Positions 33,961 to 42,886 of a DNA stretch of 64,000 nucleotides are shown in pieces. A program made the position numbers and the translations under genes. The stretch comes from CAYQJS01 sp964417895 (GTDB taxonomy: Bacteria > Chloroflexota > UBA6077 > SHYK01): assembly GCA_964417895.1 (NCBI GenBank), contig CAYQJS010000031.1, positions 1 through 64,000 on the forward strand, in the 5' to 3' direction. Position 1 is the first letter of the stretch, and each line of letters opens with the position of its first letter. The notes below the pieces were generated by a model, which saw nothing but the letters and a program-made list of their open reading frames with translations, was not told the origin of the DNA and ran no database searches.

Positions 33961-35781
33961 TCACCGTTTGTCCCACTCGTAGATGTTCGGGGTGGCTTCG
34001 TTTCCCTGCATCCGCGGCCCGATCATGCCCCTGAGCATGAGGATCGGGAGGACCTCCCAGTAGAGTGGCATGAGGGCGACGTCCTCCATCTGTTCCTTTA
34101 GCAGGTCACGGTGCAGCCCAATGCGCTCGCGGGTATCGACTATAACCGCGAGTTTATCGAGGATCGCGTCGACGCGGGGATTGGCGTATCCGCCCCGATT
34201 GTTCCCCGTCCACCGCGTTTCGGCCCTGGGGATACCTCGCGAGTGAAGTCGCCGGTCGTAGAAGTTGTACCCACCGGGGCTGATGAGGGCCGGGCCGGAG
34301 CGCGTCGCGATGAACTGGCCGTCGTTCGCCGTGCCCGGCGTGAGCGGCTCCAGGTCGACCCGCGCCCCGATGGCCTGCCAGCCGTCGGCGATGATCGAGC
34401 CTGCCCTCAGCTGGTCCTCGCCCGCCCGGAGCTGGATCTCCACCTGGAAGCGCTCGCCGCTGGGTCGGTGGACCAAGACCTGCCCTGAGCCTGCCGAAGG
34501 GGCCCCGTCCGGGCCGCGGGCCCAGCCCTCCCCTTCCAGCAGCTGACTGGCGCGCAATGGGTTATAGGGGAACTGGGGGATGAAGGCCTCGACGTCTTTT
34601 CGTACGGGATCGTTGGGCGCGTACCAGCTATCGGCGGACGGGGCCAGCCCTTGGGCCATCACGTCCGCCAGCGTGTCGCGATCGATAGCCTGGTAGAACG
34701 CCTGGCGCACCGTACGGTTGGGGAAGCCGTTCGCGGGGCGCGCGTAGTCCGGTCGATGCTGGATCTCCAGTTGGTGCAGGCCCCCCACGACGTCGGAGCG
34801 GACCTGGTTCCCCGTGCCTTCCCAGCGTCGCCGGACCTCGAGAGCGGCATCCAGGTCAACCCCGGTGGGGAGAACGACGTCGACGGCCTCGGCCAGGATG
34901 CTCGCCACCATCGTATTGCCGTCCGGAATGAATCGGACGATGACGCGGTCGAGCAGTGGTCGGCCGAGGTAGTAGTCATCGAAGCGGGCGAACTCCATGT
35001 GGGAGCCCTGCTCCCAGCGCACGAGCTTGAACGCGCCGAGGCCGACGAACTCGGTCGTGAAGTAGCGGCTCTGGGTCATGCCGTCCTTGTCCTGCACCCA
35101 CAGGTCGCGCAGCAGATGCCTGGGCAACGGCTCCATGCCGTCGCCCAGGCCGGCAAGGACGTACACCTGGGACCAGTGCACGATGAACGTGAACGGGTCC
35201 GGCGCCGTGGCGGACTCCATCAGCTCTGGCCTGCCGCGCCCGCCGGTCAGCCGGAGCAGCTCCGGATCGCGTCTGACCTGAAAGGTGAACATCATGTCAT
35301 CACTGGTGAACGGCGCCCCATCGTGCCACTTGACGTTGGGCCGGAGTTTCCAGGTCATGTCCATAGTGCCGTCCGGATTGACGGTCCAGGTACCTTTCTC
35401 GGTGGAGGGCGTTTCGCTCACGAGCCGCGGCTCGTAACTCTGGGGGCCGGTCCGCGTCATGAGCCGGTCGTGGGCGATGTACGGGACGTTGGTGACGCCA
35501 CCCTGGTTGCGGCCCGCCGCGGACCCCGTGAGGTCCGTATCAAAGCTCGCGGGCTGCCCTTGAATGGCGATTGTGACGACTTTCGGAGCGGCCGACGGCT
35601 GACTCTGAGCCACACTGATGCCCGCTCCGTCGCTCGGGCGCTGCGCCGGGCCGCATGCGGTGAGCAGCAGTATGGGTACAAGGAGCATCCTTCGGACACC
35701 CCTGCCGCACCTCAGTTGGACTGATCCCCTCCCCCCTTGCGGGGGAGGGTTAGGGTGGGGGGTGACGCTCGGGAAAGTCAT
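33961..35781 (-). CDS. SBP_bac_5 family lipoprotein, copy 6, with two repeat-derived segments
   Basis: 606 aa. Lipobox LTAC at Cys43; the ATG at 35781 is preceded by GGAGGATGCG. Residues about 6-20 (TPHPNPPPQGGRG) translate a C-rich/G-rich palindrome placed between start and signal peptide. A second in-frame foreign stretch, PSAGSGQV near residues 427-434, is a half copy of family B. Core: TWKLRPNVKWHDGAPFT, VRQAFYQAIDRDTL, tail IYEWDKR. Most similar to copy 8 at 38.2 kb (both share the R-x-x-GG-x-x-x-I/V-x-x-N/A pattern after the signal). Orphan ABC binding protein. Confidence 0.9.
   Translation of the reverse strand: MTFPSVTPHPNPPPQGGRGSVQLRCGRGVRRMLLVPILLLTACGPAQRPSDGAGISVAQSQPSAAPKVVTIAIQGQPASFDTDLTGSAAGRNQGGVTNVPYIAHDRLMTRTGPQSYEPRLVSETPSTEKGTWTVNPDGTMDMTWKLRPNVKWHDGAPFTSDDMMFTFQVRRDPELLRLTGGRGRPELMESATAPDPFTFIVHWSQVYVLAGLGDGMEPLPRHLLRDLWVQDKDGMTQSRYFTTEFVGLGAFKLVRWEQGSHMEFARFDDYYLGRPLLDRVIVRFIPDGNTMVASILAEAVDVVLPTGVDLDAALEVRRRWEGTGNQVRSDVVGGLHQLEIQHRPDYARPANGFPNRTVRQAFYQAIDRDTLADVMAQGLAPSADSWYAPNDPVRKDVEAFIPQFPYNPLRASQLLEGEGWARGPDGAPSAGSGQVLVHRPSGERFQVEIQLRAGEDQLRAGSIIADGWQAIGARVDLEPLTPGTANDGQFIATRSGPALISPGGYNFYDRRLHSRGIPRAETRWTGNNRGGYANPRVDAILDKLAVIVDTRERIGLHRDLLKEQMEDVALMPLYWEVLPILMLRGMIGPRMQGNEATPNIYEWDKR
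34482..34502. repeat. half copy of family B element inside a coding region
   Basis: GCCCTGAGCCTGCCGAAGGG matches one arm of the family B palindrome. It lies in frame in the binding-protein gene 33961-35781 and adds a Ser/Gly-rich loop without breaking the frame. Confidence 0.7.
35724..35764. repeat. C-rich/G-rich palindrome inside a lipoprotein gene leader
   Basis: CCCCTCCCCCCTTGCGGGGG followed by AGGGTTAGGGTGGGGGG; in frame between the start codon and signal peptide of the gene 33961-35781. Confidence 0.8.
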
Positions 35782-35803
35782 CGCATCCTCCATCGTGACT
35801 TCG

Positions 35804-37459
35804 TCAGCTCAGGTCCCATAGGTGCGAGTCCGGAGCCCGAGCCCTGACCGTCCGAGCCGGCACGTTCTTGAGGCGCTGGCTCTTCATCTGTGGGACTGCA
35901 TTGTAGAAGAGGTGGATGACGACGACATTTTCCGAGAGATGTCTCACAATGTCCGCCAGGATGCCCAGTCGTTCGGTGCGCGGCACCGTTGCGAAGTAAC
36001 GATCGATGAGGCCATCCAGGTCCCGATTCATGTATCGCGCCCGGTTCGAGCCTCGGAAGTTATTCTCAGTGAGTGGAGTCTCCGAGCTGAGGAAGCGCGT
36101 ATCGACGTGGGTCCGGAGCGCCGCTATCTGGAAGCCGGGTCGAGAGGGCATGACCGAGCGGTCGCTGGTTGCGGGGATGGTGCGGGGTTCCGCCGCGACC
36201 CCGACCCGGCGCCAGTAGTCGACGACCGCCAGGGTGGTCCGCACGTACGTGTCGCTTTCGGCCCCCGTCCAGGCGTGGACGGCCAGCTCCTGGCCGGCCG
36301 AGTCGCGGAAGAGGCCATCAGTCCCTTTGGAAACCCCCAGGCCCTCGATGATCTGTCCGGCCCTGCGTGGGTCGTACGGGTAGTCTGCGATGGCATGCTT
36401 CACGGCCTCGAATTCAGAGCCCGTCGGGGCCACCAGCGCGCTAGCGGCCGCGCCGACCCCAGCCTGGATCGATTGCACGATTTCATCGCGGTCGATGGCG
36501 TGGGCCAACGCCCGCCGAAACTGGACGTTCGCGAGGATCGGCGGACTGGGGCTGACGAACTGCGGATAGCCGACCGCCTGCGTTTCGTAATTGGACGAAT
36601 AGATGACCTCGCCCTCTGGCCACGCCTCCCGCGCTTTCAAGGACTGCTCGATCGACAGACCTGGGCCCAATGTCAGGTCGATCTCACCCGCCAGCATGTT
36701 GGCCATGAGGGTGTTGGCGTTAGTGATGAACCTGATCTCAATCTCGTCCAGCTTCGGGCGCCCGGGGACGTACTGGTCGAAGGCCCTGAGGCGCAGATAG
36801 GTGCCGGGTGCGAAGTCATCGACGACGAAGGGCCCGTTCCCCACGAACTGGCTCGTCCAAAAGCGCAAGTTCAGGAACGCGGCGTTGTCGAGCTCGCGGA
36901 AGCTCTCCTCCAGCAAGTGTCTTGGCAAAGGCTGCGCGAAGAGGTCGCTGAATAGCCAGTTGGCCTGCACGTAGGGCCTCTTCCAGCTCACGGCGATCGT
37001 GCGGGGGTCCCGCGGCTCCATTGTTTCAATATTGGCGAACGCCGCGGTTCCGAAGTTGCCCTGTGGATACTGCTGAGCGACGGCTGCCCCAAAAACCAGG
37101 TCGGCGGTCGTCAAGGGGGTGCCGTCGTGCCATCGGACATTCGGCCGGATCGTCAGCGTGGTCTCCATTCGTCCGTCCGGCAAGAGCTTCCACAGGCCGT
37201 TTTCGATGGTTGGCGCCTGTTCGGCGAGCTGGGCGGTTGGCTCGCCCTCTGAATCGAAGTTGACGAGCCCGGCCATGAAGAGCGGCGTGAGATTGTCGTT
37301 CTGGGTGACGGTGTCCATGGATTCCATCGTCGCGACCGTGATCCGCTTGACGCCGGCGTGGCCCAGCTCGCGGGCGCCCTCTTGAGGTCCTCCACCCTGT
37401 GGCTGACACCCCACGAGAAGCATCACCGGAACCAGGAACCACGCTACGAGCCGCTTCAC
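35804..37459 (-). CDS. SBP_bac_5 family lipoprotein, copy 7
   Basis: 551 aa, GTG start after GGAGAGCGAATC. Short clean lipoprotein signal MKRLVAWFLVPVMLLVGC (Cys18). Core PDGRMETTLTIRPNVRWHDG, the FRRALAHAIDRDEIVQ helix, tail SHLWDLS. Closest to copies 3 and 4 (shared LANMLAGEIDLTLGPGLSIE-like segment, ANVLA in the others). It lies between another binding protein and an alpha/beta hydrolase on the same strand, so the three genes with copy 8 may form one transcript. No transport partners are present. Confidence 0.92.
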   Translation of the reverse strand: MKRLVAWFLVPVMLLVGCQPQGGGPQEGARELGHAGVKRITVATMESMDTVTQNDNLTPLFMAGLVNFDSEGEPTAQLAEQAPTIENGLWKLLPDGRMETTLTIRPNVRWHDGTPLTTADLVFGAAVAQQYPQGNFGTAAFANIETMEPRDPRTIAVSWKRPYVQANWLFSDLFAQPLPRHLLEESFRELDNAAFLNLRFWTSQFVGNGPFVVDDFAPGTYLRLRAFDQYVPGRPKLDEIEIRFITNANTLMANMLAGEIDLTLGPGLSIEQSLKAREAWPEGEVIYSSNYETQAVGYPQFVSPSPPILANVQFRRALAHAIDRDEIVQSIQAGVGAAASALVAPTGSEFEAVKHAIADYPYDPRRAGQIIEGLGVSKGTDGLFRDSAGQELAVHAWTGAESDTYVRTTLAVVDYWRRVGVAAEPRTIPATSDRSVMPSRPGFQIAALRTHVDTRFLSSETPLTENNFRGSNRARYMNRDLDGLIDRYFATVPRTERLGILADIVRHLSENVVVIHLFYNAVPQMKSQRLKNVPARTVRARAPDSHLWDLS

Positions 37460-37475
37460 GATTCGCTCTCCGTAA

Positions 37476-38210
37476 CTAATCGGGCGTGTGGGCTTTCAGG
37501 AAGCTCTTGATGCGCGCGACGGCTGGCGGTACCAGTTCCGGGGGATACCTCCATTCCTCGATCAGCTCCGAGTTCGGAGCGAGCGCGGCTATCTCGAGGC
37601 CAGTCGCCCGCGGGTGGTCCAGGTTGTTGCCCGGCATCACGAGCAGGGGCGTCGCACACGACTTCACGAAGTCCCGCGAGACGCTGATCACGAAGTCCCC
37701 GGTGCACATCGTCATCCCAAACGCTTCGGCAGCGCCCGCGTCCACATCGGGACGTCTCTCGGCGAGCTCCCTCGCCCAGCGGCCGTAGAGGTTCCTGGGC
37801 AAGACGTCGCGATTCTCCTCATCGATGCCGATGGGCTGCTCCAACACCGCGGCCGCTACGCGCCGCGGGGCGCGCCTGATCAGGCTCAGCGCGAAGGAGC
37901 AGCCGATGCAGCAGCCCAGGACGTGGAATCTGTCGATGCCCAGATGACTCATCAGGCCCAGCTGGTCGTCGGCGTAGCTGCCCCAGGGATCTTCCATCTC
38001 TAAGGGCCCGCTGGAACCGCCGGTGTTCCGCTGGTCCAGGGCGATGGCCCAGAAACCTGCGCGCGAGAAGATCTCCAGCGGGTTGAAGGCCGATCGACTC
38101 CAGAAGCTGATGGTCGAGCTCGTGCCGCCGGGCGCAATGAGGAGCAGCGGAAACCCGCTTCCCTGCGTCTCGTAGTAGATGGCAACCTCACCTCGCTGAT
38201 GAATCGGCAT
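37476..38210 (-). CDS. alpha/beta hydrolase (haloperoxidase/3-oxoadipate-lactonase-like)
   Basis: 244 aa. HG-less oxyanion loop LLLIAPGG followed by the nucleophile region HVLGCCIGCSFA, where the elbow G-x-S-x-G reads G-C-C-I-G: the nucleophile position is cysteine rather than serine. The acid/His end is PGNNLDHPRATG (His about 211). Dienelactone hydrolases also use Cys, so activity is plausible. Start at 38210 is preceded by a weak GAGTGGGGCG. It lies 18 bp downstream of copy 8 of the binding proteins and 16 bp upstream of copy 7, hence clearly in one operon with them. Confidence 0.85.
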   Translation of the reverse strand: MPIHQRGEVAIYYETQGSGFPLLLIAPGGTSSTISFWSRSAFNPLEIFSRAGFWAIALDQRNTGGSSGPLEMEDPWGSYADDQLGLMSHLGIDRFHVLGCCIGCSFALSLIRRAPRRVAAAVLEQPIGIDEENRDVLPRNLYGRWARELAERRPDVDAGAAEAFGMTMCTGDFVISVSRDFVKSCATPLLVMPGNNLDHPRATGLEIAALAPNSELIEEWRYPPELVPPAVARIKSFLKAHTPD

Positions 38211-38227
38211 CGCCCCACTCGCCCTCC

Positions 38228-39928
38228 CTATTCCTTGTCCCACTCGAAGAAGTTCCACTCGACGTAGGTGCCCCCGATAGGGCCTTTCACCCCCTTGAGC
38301 ATAACGATAGCGTCGACGTCGAAGTAGAGCGGGATGAGGGCAACGTCGCCCAAACCTTCCTGCAAAAGCTGGCGGTGCAGTGGCACCGTCTCTCGGGGGT
38401 CAATAGTGACGGCCAGCCGCTCGATCAGCGCATCCACGCGCGCGCTGGAGTAGCCGCCCCGGTTGCGCCCGGTCCAGCGGTCCGCGGCCGACGAGATGTT
38501 GCCGGAGTAGAGGCGCGAGCTCTCGATATAGGGGACTTCGTAGCCCTTGGGGCTGGTCACGATGACGCCGGGCTGCGTGCCCTCGACCTGGCGGTCCCGT
38601 GGTATTGGCAGGCGATTCTGAATCGCCTGCACGCCGGCGGCCTTCCAGTAATCCGCGACGATGGCCTGGTCTTCCTCGCTCTTCTCCTCCTGGATGAACA
38701 CCTGAAGCTCGAAGCGCTCGCCGCTGGCGCCGTGGATGAGGAGACCGTCCGGACCGCGCGCCCAGCCAGCCTGAGCGAGCAGCTGCTGCGCCCGCGCCGG
38801 ATCGTACGGGTATTGCGGCACAGCGCTCTCGACCTCGGGTCGCAGGGCATGAATCGGGCTGAACCAGTGGTCAGCCACCGGCGTGAGTCCAGCGGCCGCG
38901 GCCTCGACGAGGGCCTTGCGGTCGATCGCGTGGAAGAGCGCCTGGCGGACGGGCCGCTCGACGAGACCGTTGCGCGGCCGCGCATACTCGGCGCGGAACT
39001 GGATCTCAATCTGCTGCAGGTCTCCCAGTGGCGAGAAGCGGACCTGGCTGCCGGTACCCTCCCAGCGCCGCCTGATCTCGACACCGGCGTCCAGGTCCAC
39101 GTGGTTGCCTGACGCCACGTCGATGGTGCCCGCCAGGAGATTCGCCATTACCGTGTTGGGGTCCGACATGAAGCGGATCACCACGCGGTCGAGGGGCGGG
39201 CGGCCTCGGAAGTAGTCGTCGAAGCGCTCGAGCTCGATATGGGAGCCGATCACCCAGTTCACGAGCCGGTACGGGCCCAGGCCCACGAACTGGTGCAAGA
39301 GCCGGGGGTTGTTGCCGAAGCTGGCCTTCTCGTTGAGATACGCTTCCTCAAGGAGGTGCTTCGGCATGGGATTCAGGGCCGGCGCCTCGTTCGCTGTCGC
39401 CAACGGCCGTCGCCAGTGGATCACCAGCGTCTGGGGATCGGGCGCCGAGGCGGACTCCATCTCGCGCAGCGCCGATCCGAACCGGGAGGGGAGCTCCGGA
39501 TCTTTAAACGCGGTGAAGGTGAAAAGGAGGTCGGCGCTGGTGAAGGGCGTCCCATCGTGCCACTTGACGTTGGGATGGATCCGCCAGGTCGTCTCCATCG
39601 TCCCGTCGGCGTTGACGCGCCACGTACCCTTGTCCACCGAGATCTGCTCGACGGCGAGCTGTGGGACGAACTCGTCGCGGTCGTTTCGCAGAACGAGGTA
39701 GTTATGGAGGATCCATTCGATCCCGCCGGGGCGCCGACCCATGACGCCCGGGAAGTCGGTCACGTAGCCCTCGTTGGCCACGAGGGTCATGATCTTGGGC
39801 GCGCGCGGCGCGGCGGAGGACTCTCCCCCGGTGCTTGCCTGGCGCGGCACCGGCGCTGCGCACGCCAGCAAGAACGCGAGAAGCATTACTGGACCCACGC
39901 GGGAGAGTTGTCTGAGCGTCTCAACCAT
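38228..39928 (-). CDS. SBP_bac_5 family lipoprotein, copy 8
   Basis: 566 aa, ATG after GGAGGCTAACCG, lipobox LLAC at Cys23. Core TWRIHPNVKWHDGTPFT, VRQALFHAIDRKALV, tail FFEWDKE. First gene of a minus-strand operon binding protein - hydrolase - binding protein (to 35804). Its likely role is to collect an ester-like ligand that the cytoplasmic hydrolase then opens, which is inference from order alone. Related most closely to copy 6. Confidence 0.92.
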   Translation of the reverse strand: MVETLRQLSRVGPVMLLAFLLACAAPVPRQASTGGESSAAPRAPKIMTLVANEGYVTDFPGVMGRRPGGIEWILHNYLVLRNDRDEFVPQLAVEQISVDKGTWRVNADGTMETTWRIHPNVKWHDGTPFTSADLLFTFTAFKDPELPSRFGSALREMESASAPDPQTLVIHWRRPLATANEAPALNPMPKHLLEEAYLNEKASFGNNPRLLHQFVGLGPYRLVNWVIGSHIELERFDDYFRGRPPLDRVVIRFMSDPNTVMANLLAGTIDVASGNHVDLDAGVEIRRRWEGTGSQVRFSPLGDLQQIEIQFRAEYARPRNGLVERPVRQALFHAIDRKALVEAAAAGLTPVADHWFSPIHALRPEVESAVPQYPYDPARAQQLLAQAGWARGPDGLLIHGASGERFELQVFIQEEKSEEDQAIVADYWKAAGVQAIQNRLPIPRDRQVEGTQPGVIVTSPKGYEVPYIESSRLYSGNISSAADRWTGRNRGGYSSARVDALIERLAVTIDPRETVPLHRQLLQEGLGDVALIPLYFDVDAIVMLKGVKGPIGGTYVEWNFFEWDKE

Positions 39929-40026
39929 CGGTTAGCCTCCACGCTGTCTCGGTGCACGTTGCTCGTGAAGCATAGTCTACGGCCGGCGCGATGTCACAAG
40001 AAGGGCCATTCCAACCGGAGGGTGAT

Positions 40027-40719
40027 ATGAGCGGGGGAACTCTGATGGAGGTGCGCGCCGAGCCCTATACATATGTGTGCGACCTGGAGCGTACCGCGCT
40101 ATGCATTATTGACATGCAGCGGGACTTCGTGGAACCGGGCGGGTTCGGGGAAGCCCTGGGGAACGACGTCTCCGTGCTCCAGGCCGTGGTGGCCCCCACA
40201 CGCCGCGTCCTGGACGCCGTCCGCGCCAGGGGTCTGCTCGTGGTCCACACGCGCGAGGGCCACCGACCGGACCTCGCCGATTGCCCGCCGTCGAAGCGCG
40301 CTCGGGGACACCCTGGGCTGCGGATCGGCGACGCGGGGCCGATGGGACGCATCCTCGTGCGCGGCGAGCACGGCCACGGGATCGTCGACGAGCTAACACC
40401 GGCGCCCGGTGAGCCCGTAATCGACAAACCGGGGAAGGGCGCGTTCTACGCCACCGACCTCGACGCCATCTTGAGAAACGGAGGGATCGCGAGCCTCATC
40501 GTCTGCGGTGTCACCACTGAGGTCTGTGTCCATACGACCGTACGCGAGGCGAATGACCGCGGCTACCAGTGCCTGGTCCTGGAGGACTGCGTCGGCTCGT
40601 ACTTCCCCGAGTTCCACACCGCAGCTCTCCAGATGATCGCGGCTCAGGGCGGTATCTTCGGCTGGGTGGGGCGGTCGGACGATCTCCTGGGCGTTTTGAG
40701 TGGAAGCTCCGACGCCTGA
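40027..40719 (+). CDS. isochorismatase-family cysteine hydrolase
   Basis: 230 aa. Catalytic triad of the family: Asp in [10 protein letters not shown], Lys in [13 protein letters not shown] and Cys in [12 protein letters not shown]. The [18 protein letters not shown] segment is typical for amidohydrolases such as N-carbamoylsarcosine, biuret or ureidoacrylate hydrolases. Start 40027 follows GGAGGGTGAT; a start 12 codons upstream is less likely. The paralogue at 46470 shares most motifs. Alone on the plus strand, divergent from the binding-protein operon. Likely cleaves an amide or carbamoyl group. Confidence 0.9.
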   Translation: MSGGTLMEVRAEPYTYVCDLERTALCIIDMQRDFVEPGGFGEALGNDVSVLQAVVAPTRRVLDAVRARGLLVVHTREGHRPDLADCPPSKRARGHPGLRIGDAGPMGRILVRGEHGHGIVDELTPAPGEPVIDKPGKGAFYATDLDAILRNGGIASLIVCGVTTEVCVHTTVREANDRGYQCLVLEDCVGSYFPEFHTAALQMIAAQGGIFGWVGRSDDLLGVLSGSSDA

Positions 40720-40786
40720 GGTCGGCCACCGTCCCCCCTCTATTCAGACGCACGGATTGGCGGACCTCAGCTGCGTCCCGGTCGTG

Positions 40787-41055
40787 CTAAAGGCGCCCAA
40801 TCAGATGCTCGTAGTCTGCATGGGATCCGGCCCAGAACCAAATGACGTCGTCGCCGTCGCGAGTACCCACCGCACGGTAGTCCGAGTTCATCCGCGCCGA
40901 GTAGACCTCCAGGCTGGGATGTACTTGCCTGAACCTTAGGCTGGGATGGTAGGGATTCTGCGCGAAAAGCCGGTAGGCTTCTCTCGCCTGCTTTGGACGT
41001 CGACGGGTAGCCTGCGAAGCGCCTCCCGAAATCGTCTTGTTGTGTGCGAAGTCAC
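40787..41055 (-). pseudogene. RelE/ParE-type toxin, frameshifted
   Basis: GTG at 41055 overlaps the antitoxin stop (GTGA), the usual toxin position. First frame gives TTRRFREALRRLPVDVQ; after a frame change at about 40991-40995 the other frame continues QAREAYRLFAQNPYHPSLRF, then QVHPSLEVYSARMNSDYRAV and DDVIWFWAGSHADYEHLIGRL before TAG at 40787. The join needs one base deleted from an A-run (CAAAG). Total length 269 bp is one short of 90 codons. Together these parts are a complete RelE-fold mRNA-interferase-like protein. A sequencing error would restore it. Confidence 0.8.
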
Positions 41056-41282
41056 AAGGTGCTTGGATTTAGAGGTTCGGTTTGCCCCTGTCGATGCTCG
41101 GCCTTTGCCTCATCGGCGAGTCGGGCGAGGACACCGGGCGACTCAGCAAAGGCTCGTTGCCAGCGTCGCCCTGACGCGATCTCTTCAAGCAACCAGGCGC
41201 CCAACGCCTCTTGCTCTGGCTCGGGCAACTTGGATGCTTCGTCGAATGCTTGCTCCAGAAGTCCGCTCACTGAGACCCCCAT
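41052..41282 (-). CDS. type II antitoxin (RelB-like) of the broken RelE toxin
   Basis: 76 aa. The acidic, helical pattern LPEPEQEALGAWLLEEI followed by the short tail EHRQGQTEPLNPSTL is that of antitoxins paired with RelE-like toxins in Chloroflexota and cyanobacteria, neutralising the toxin by wrapping its tail around it. ATG at 41282 is chosen because relatives start with a similar SVSxLLEQAF sequence; the frame is open 15 codons further. The toxin gene follows with a 4 bp overlap. The antitoxin frame itself is intact. Confidence 0.8.
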   Translation of the reverse strand: MGVSVSGLLEQAFDEASKLPEPEQEALGAWLLEEIASGRRWQRAFAESPGVLARLADEAKAEHRQGQTEPLNPSTL

Positions 41283-41369
41283 CCGATGCGCCGTATTGCG
41301 ATTCGCTTCGGCGTACCAGTGGGTCACTTGTCATGGACACCGCCATTGCGTCAGTTCTGTCGTTTCGGT

Positions 41370-41447
41370 AGGGCGGGGGCTTGTCCCCCGCCGCGCGGCC
41401 CTCAACGCGGGCGTCAGGCGGGAAGGGACAAGCCCCTCCCCTACCAG
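41370..41447. repeat. GTAGGG...CCCTAC palindromic element (family E)
   Basis: Arms GTAGGGCGGGGGCTTGTCCC and GGGACAAGCCCCTCCCCTAC are inverted copies around an asymmetric centre. A related element with a different arm is at 59709. It lies between the antitoxin gene and the assembly gap. Confidence 0.75.
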
Positions 41448-41535
41448 ACGCAAGGCGATCCCCGTGAAATTGACCCACCAGTCAATCGGCCAAATCGTAC
41501 GTCTTCCGAGTTGCGGCAGAGTATTTTGTGCAACN

Positions 41536-41545
41536 NNNNNNNNNC
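41536..41545. other. assembly gap (10 N)
   Basis: Ten undetermined bases, a scaffolding gap whose true size is not known. It cuts the 3' end of the BMP-family binding-protein gene. The 54 in-frame bases beyond it (41482-41535) do not look like the end of that protein, so sequences on each side may not be directly adjacent in the genome. Confidence 0.99.
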
Positions 41546-42690
41546 CCGGTGACGCCCTCGACGAGATAGTCGGTCGTCTCCAGCTCGGCAGTCGTCGGCC
41601 GTTTGCCCGCCTCGATGCGGACTGTGCCGCCCTGGTCCCTGACTGGGCCCGCGAATGGGTGTTTTGTGCCGTCGGCCACAGCCCGCTCAGCGTCAGATGC
41701 AAGCCGCCGCGCGTCGGCGGACACATTGGGGCCGAACGGCGAGAGCCCCACGATGCGATCCTTCACGCCGGCCCGGTAAAGCTGGCTGGTGTACTTGCCC
41801 TCGACGATCTGCTTCACGAGGTCTGTGTAGAGATCACCCCACGTCCAGCGCGCCCCGGTGATCCAGCCGCGCGGCGCCAGTGGAGAGGCGTCGGCGTGAT
41901 AGCCAACCACCATCACGCCGCGCCGCTCCGCGGCCTGGATCGCCGGCCCCGGGCAGTCCTGGTGCATGGTGAGGACGTCGGCGCCCTGGTCGATCAGGCT
42001 GTTGGCAGCTTCGGTGATCTTGGCCGGGTTACACCAATCCTGCGTGAACACCACAGTGGTTCGCGCCTGCGGATTCACCGACGCCGCCCCCAGCTGAAAG
42101 GCGTTGATGTTCAACAACACCTGTGGGATTGGATGCGCCACGACATAGCCCAGCTTATTGCTCTTCGTCTCCTTGCCCGCAGCCACGCCGGCGGCGTAGA
42201 CCTCCTGCCAGATCTCCCCGAAATAGGTCCCGACATTCTCGGTGTTCTTGAGGCCGCCCTGGTGCAGGAACGTCACGTCGGGATACTTCTTGGCGACGTT
42301 GAGCGCCGGGTCGAGGTGGCCGTAGCTGGTGGGGAAGATGATCTTGGCGCCGCCGCGGATCATCTGCTCCATCACACGCTCGGCCTCGGCGTTCTCCGGC
42401 ACGTTTTCGGCCGATACGGTCTCTACGTAGGACAGGTTTTTCTCCAGCGCCAGCCGGCCCTGGTTGGCGGCGAAGTTGTACCCGAAGTCATCGACCGGAC
42501 CGACGAAAAGGAAGCCGACCTTGAGCTTCTCGCCGGCTTTCAGGTCGATGGCTTTTCGAGCGTTGAACGTCCCCGCAGCCGGGCCGGCGCCCGAGGGCGC
42601 GGCGCTTTGAGGGGCGCACGCAGCCAGGGCGGCAACGCCCAGGATGATGGACACGAGCAGAATTGACGGGACGCGCCAAAAGGTCTTCAT
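41546..42690 (-). CDS. BMP-family ABC transporter substrate-binding lipoprotein (3' end lost in gap)
   Basis: About 381 codons before the gap. Start ATG at 42690 follows AGGAGGGTG. Lipobox ALAAC with Cys25. The body is a BMP/PnrA/Med-type binding protein (VGFLFVGPVDDFGYNFAANQ; then FPTSYGHLDPALNVAKKYPD and VVGYHADASPLAPRGW), a family that binds nucleosides and related compounds. Missing only its last residues. It is the last gene of a minus-strand operon with two permeases and an ATPase. Hydrolases in the set suggest a nitrogen-rich or amide substrate. Confidence 0.9.
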
Positions 42691-42886
42691 ATGGGACACC
42701 CTCCTTTTTGCTCTCGGTCTTGCTCTCAGGCCCCGGAGGAAGGATCGCGTGGCACCGGAGGGACGATCTCCCTCCACCTCTCCTCATCGACAAAGCCCGC
42801 GTGCGCGGGTTACTGGCCCATTACCACCTCCACTATGGTCAAAACCTCATGTTGTCATGCGGCCCTGCCCCGCCCAGCGGCGTGCG

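Noticed and set aside
41482..41535. In-frame end of the BMP-type binding protein beyond the N run
   Set aside because: The 16 codons beyond the gap (YSAATRKTYDLAD) do not fit the family's C terminus and the frame across 10 N is arbitrary.
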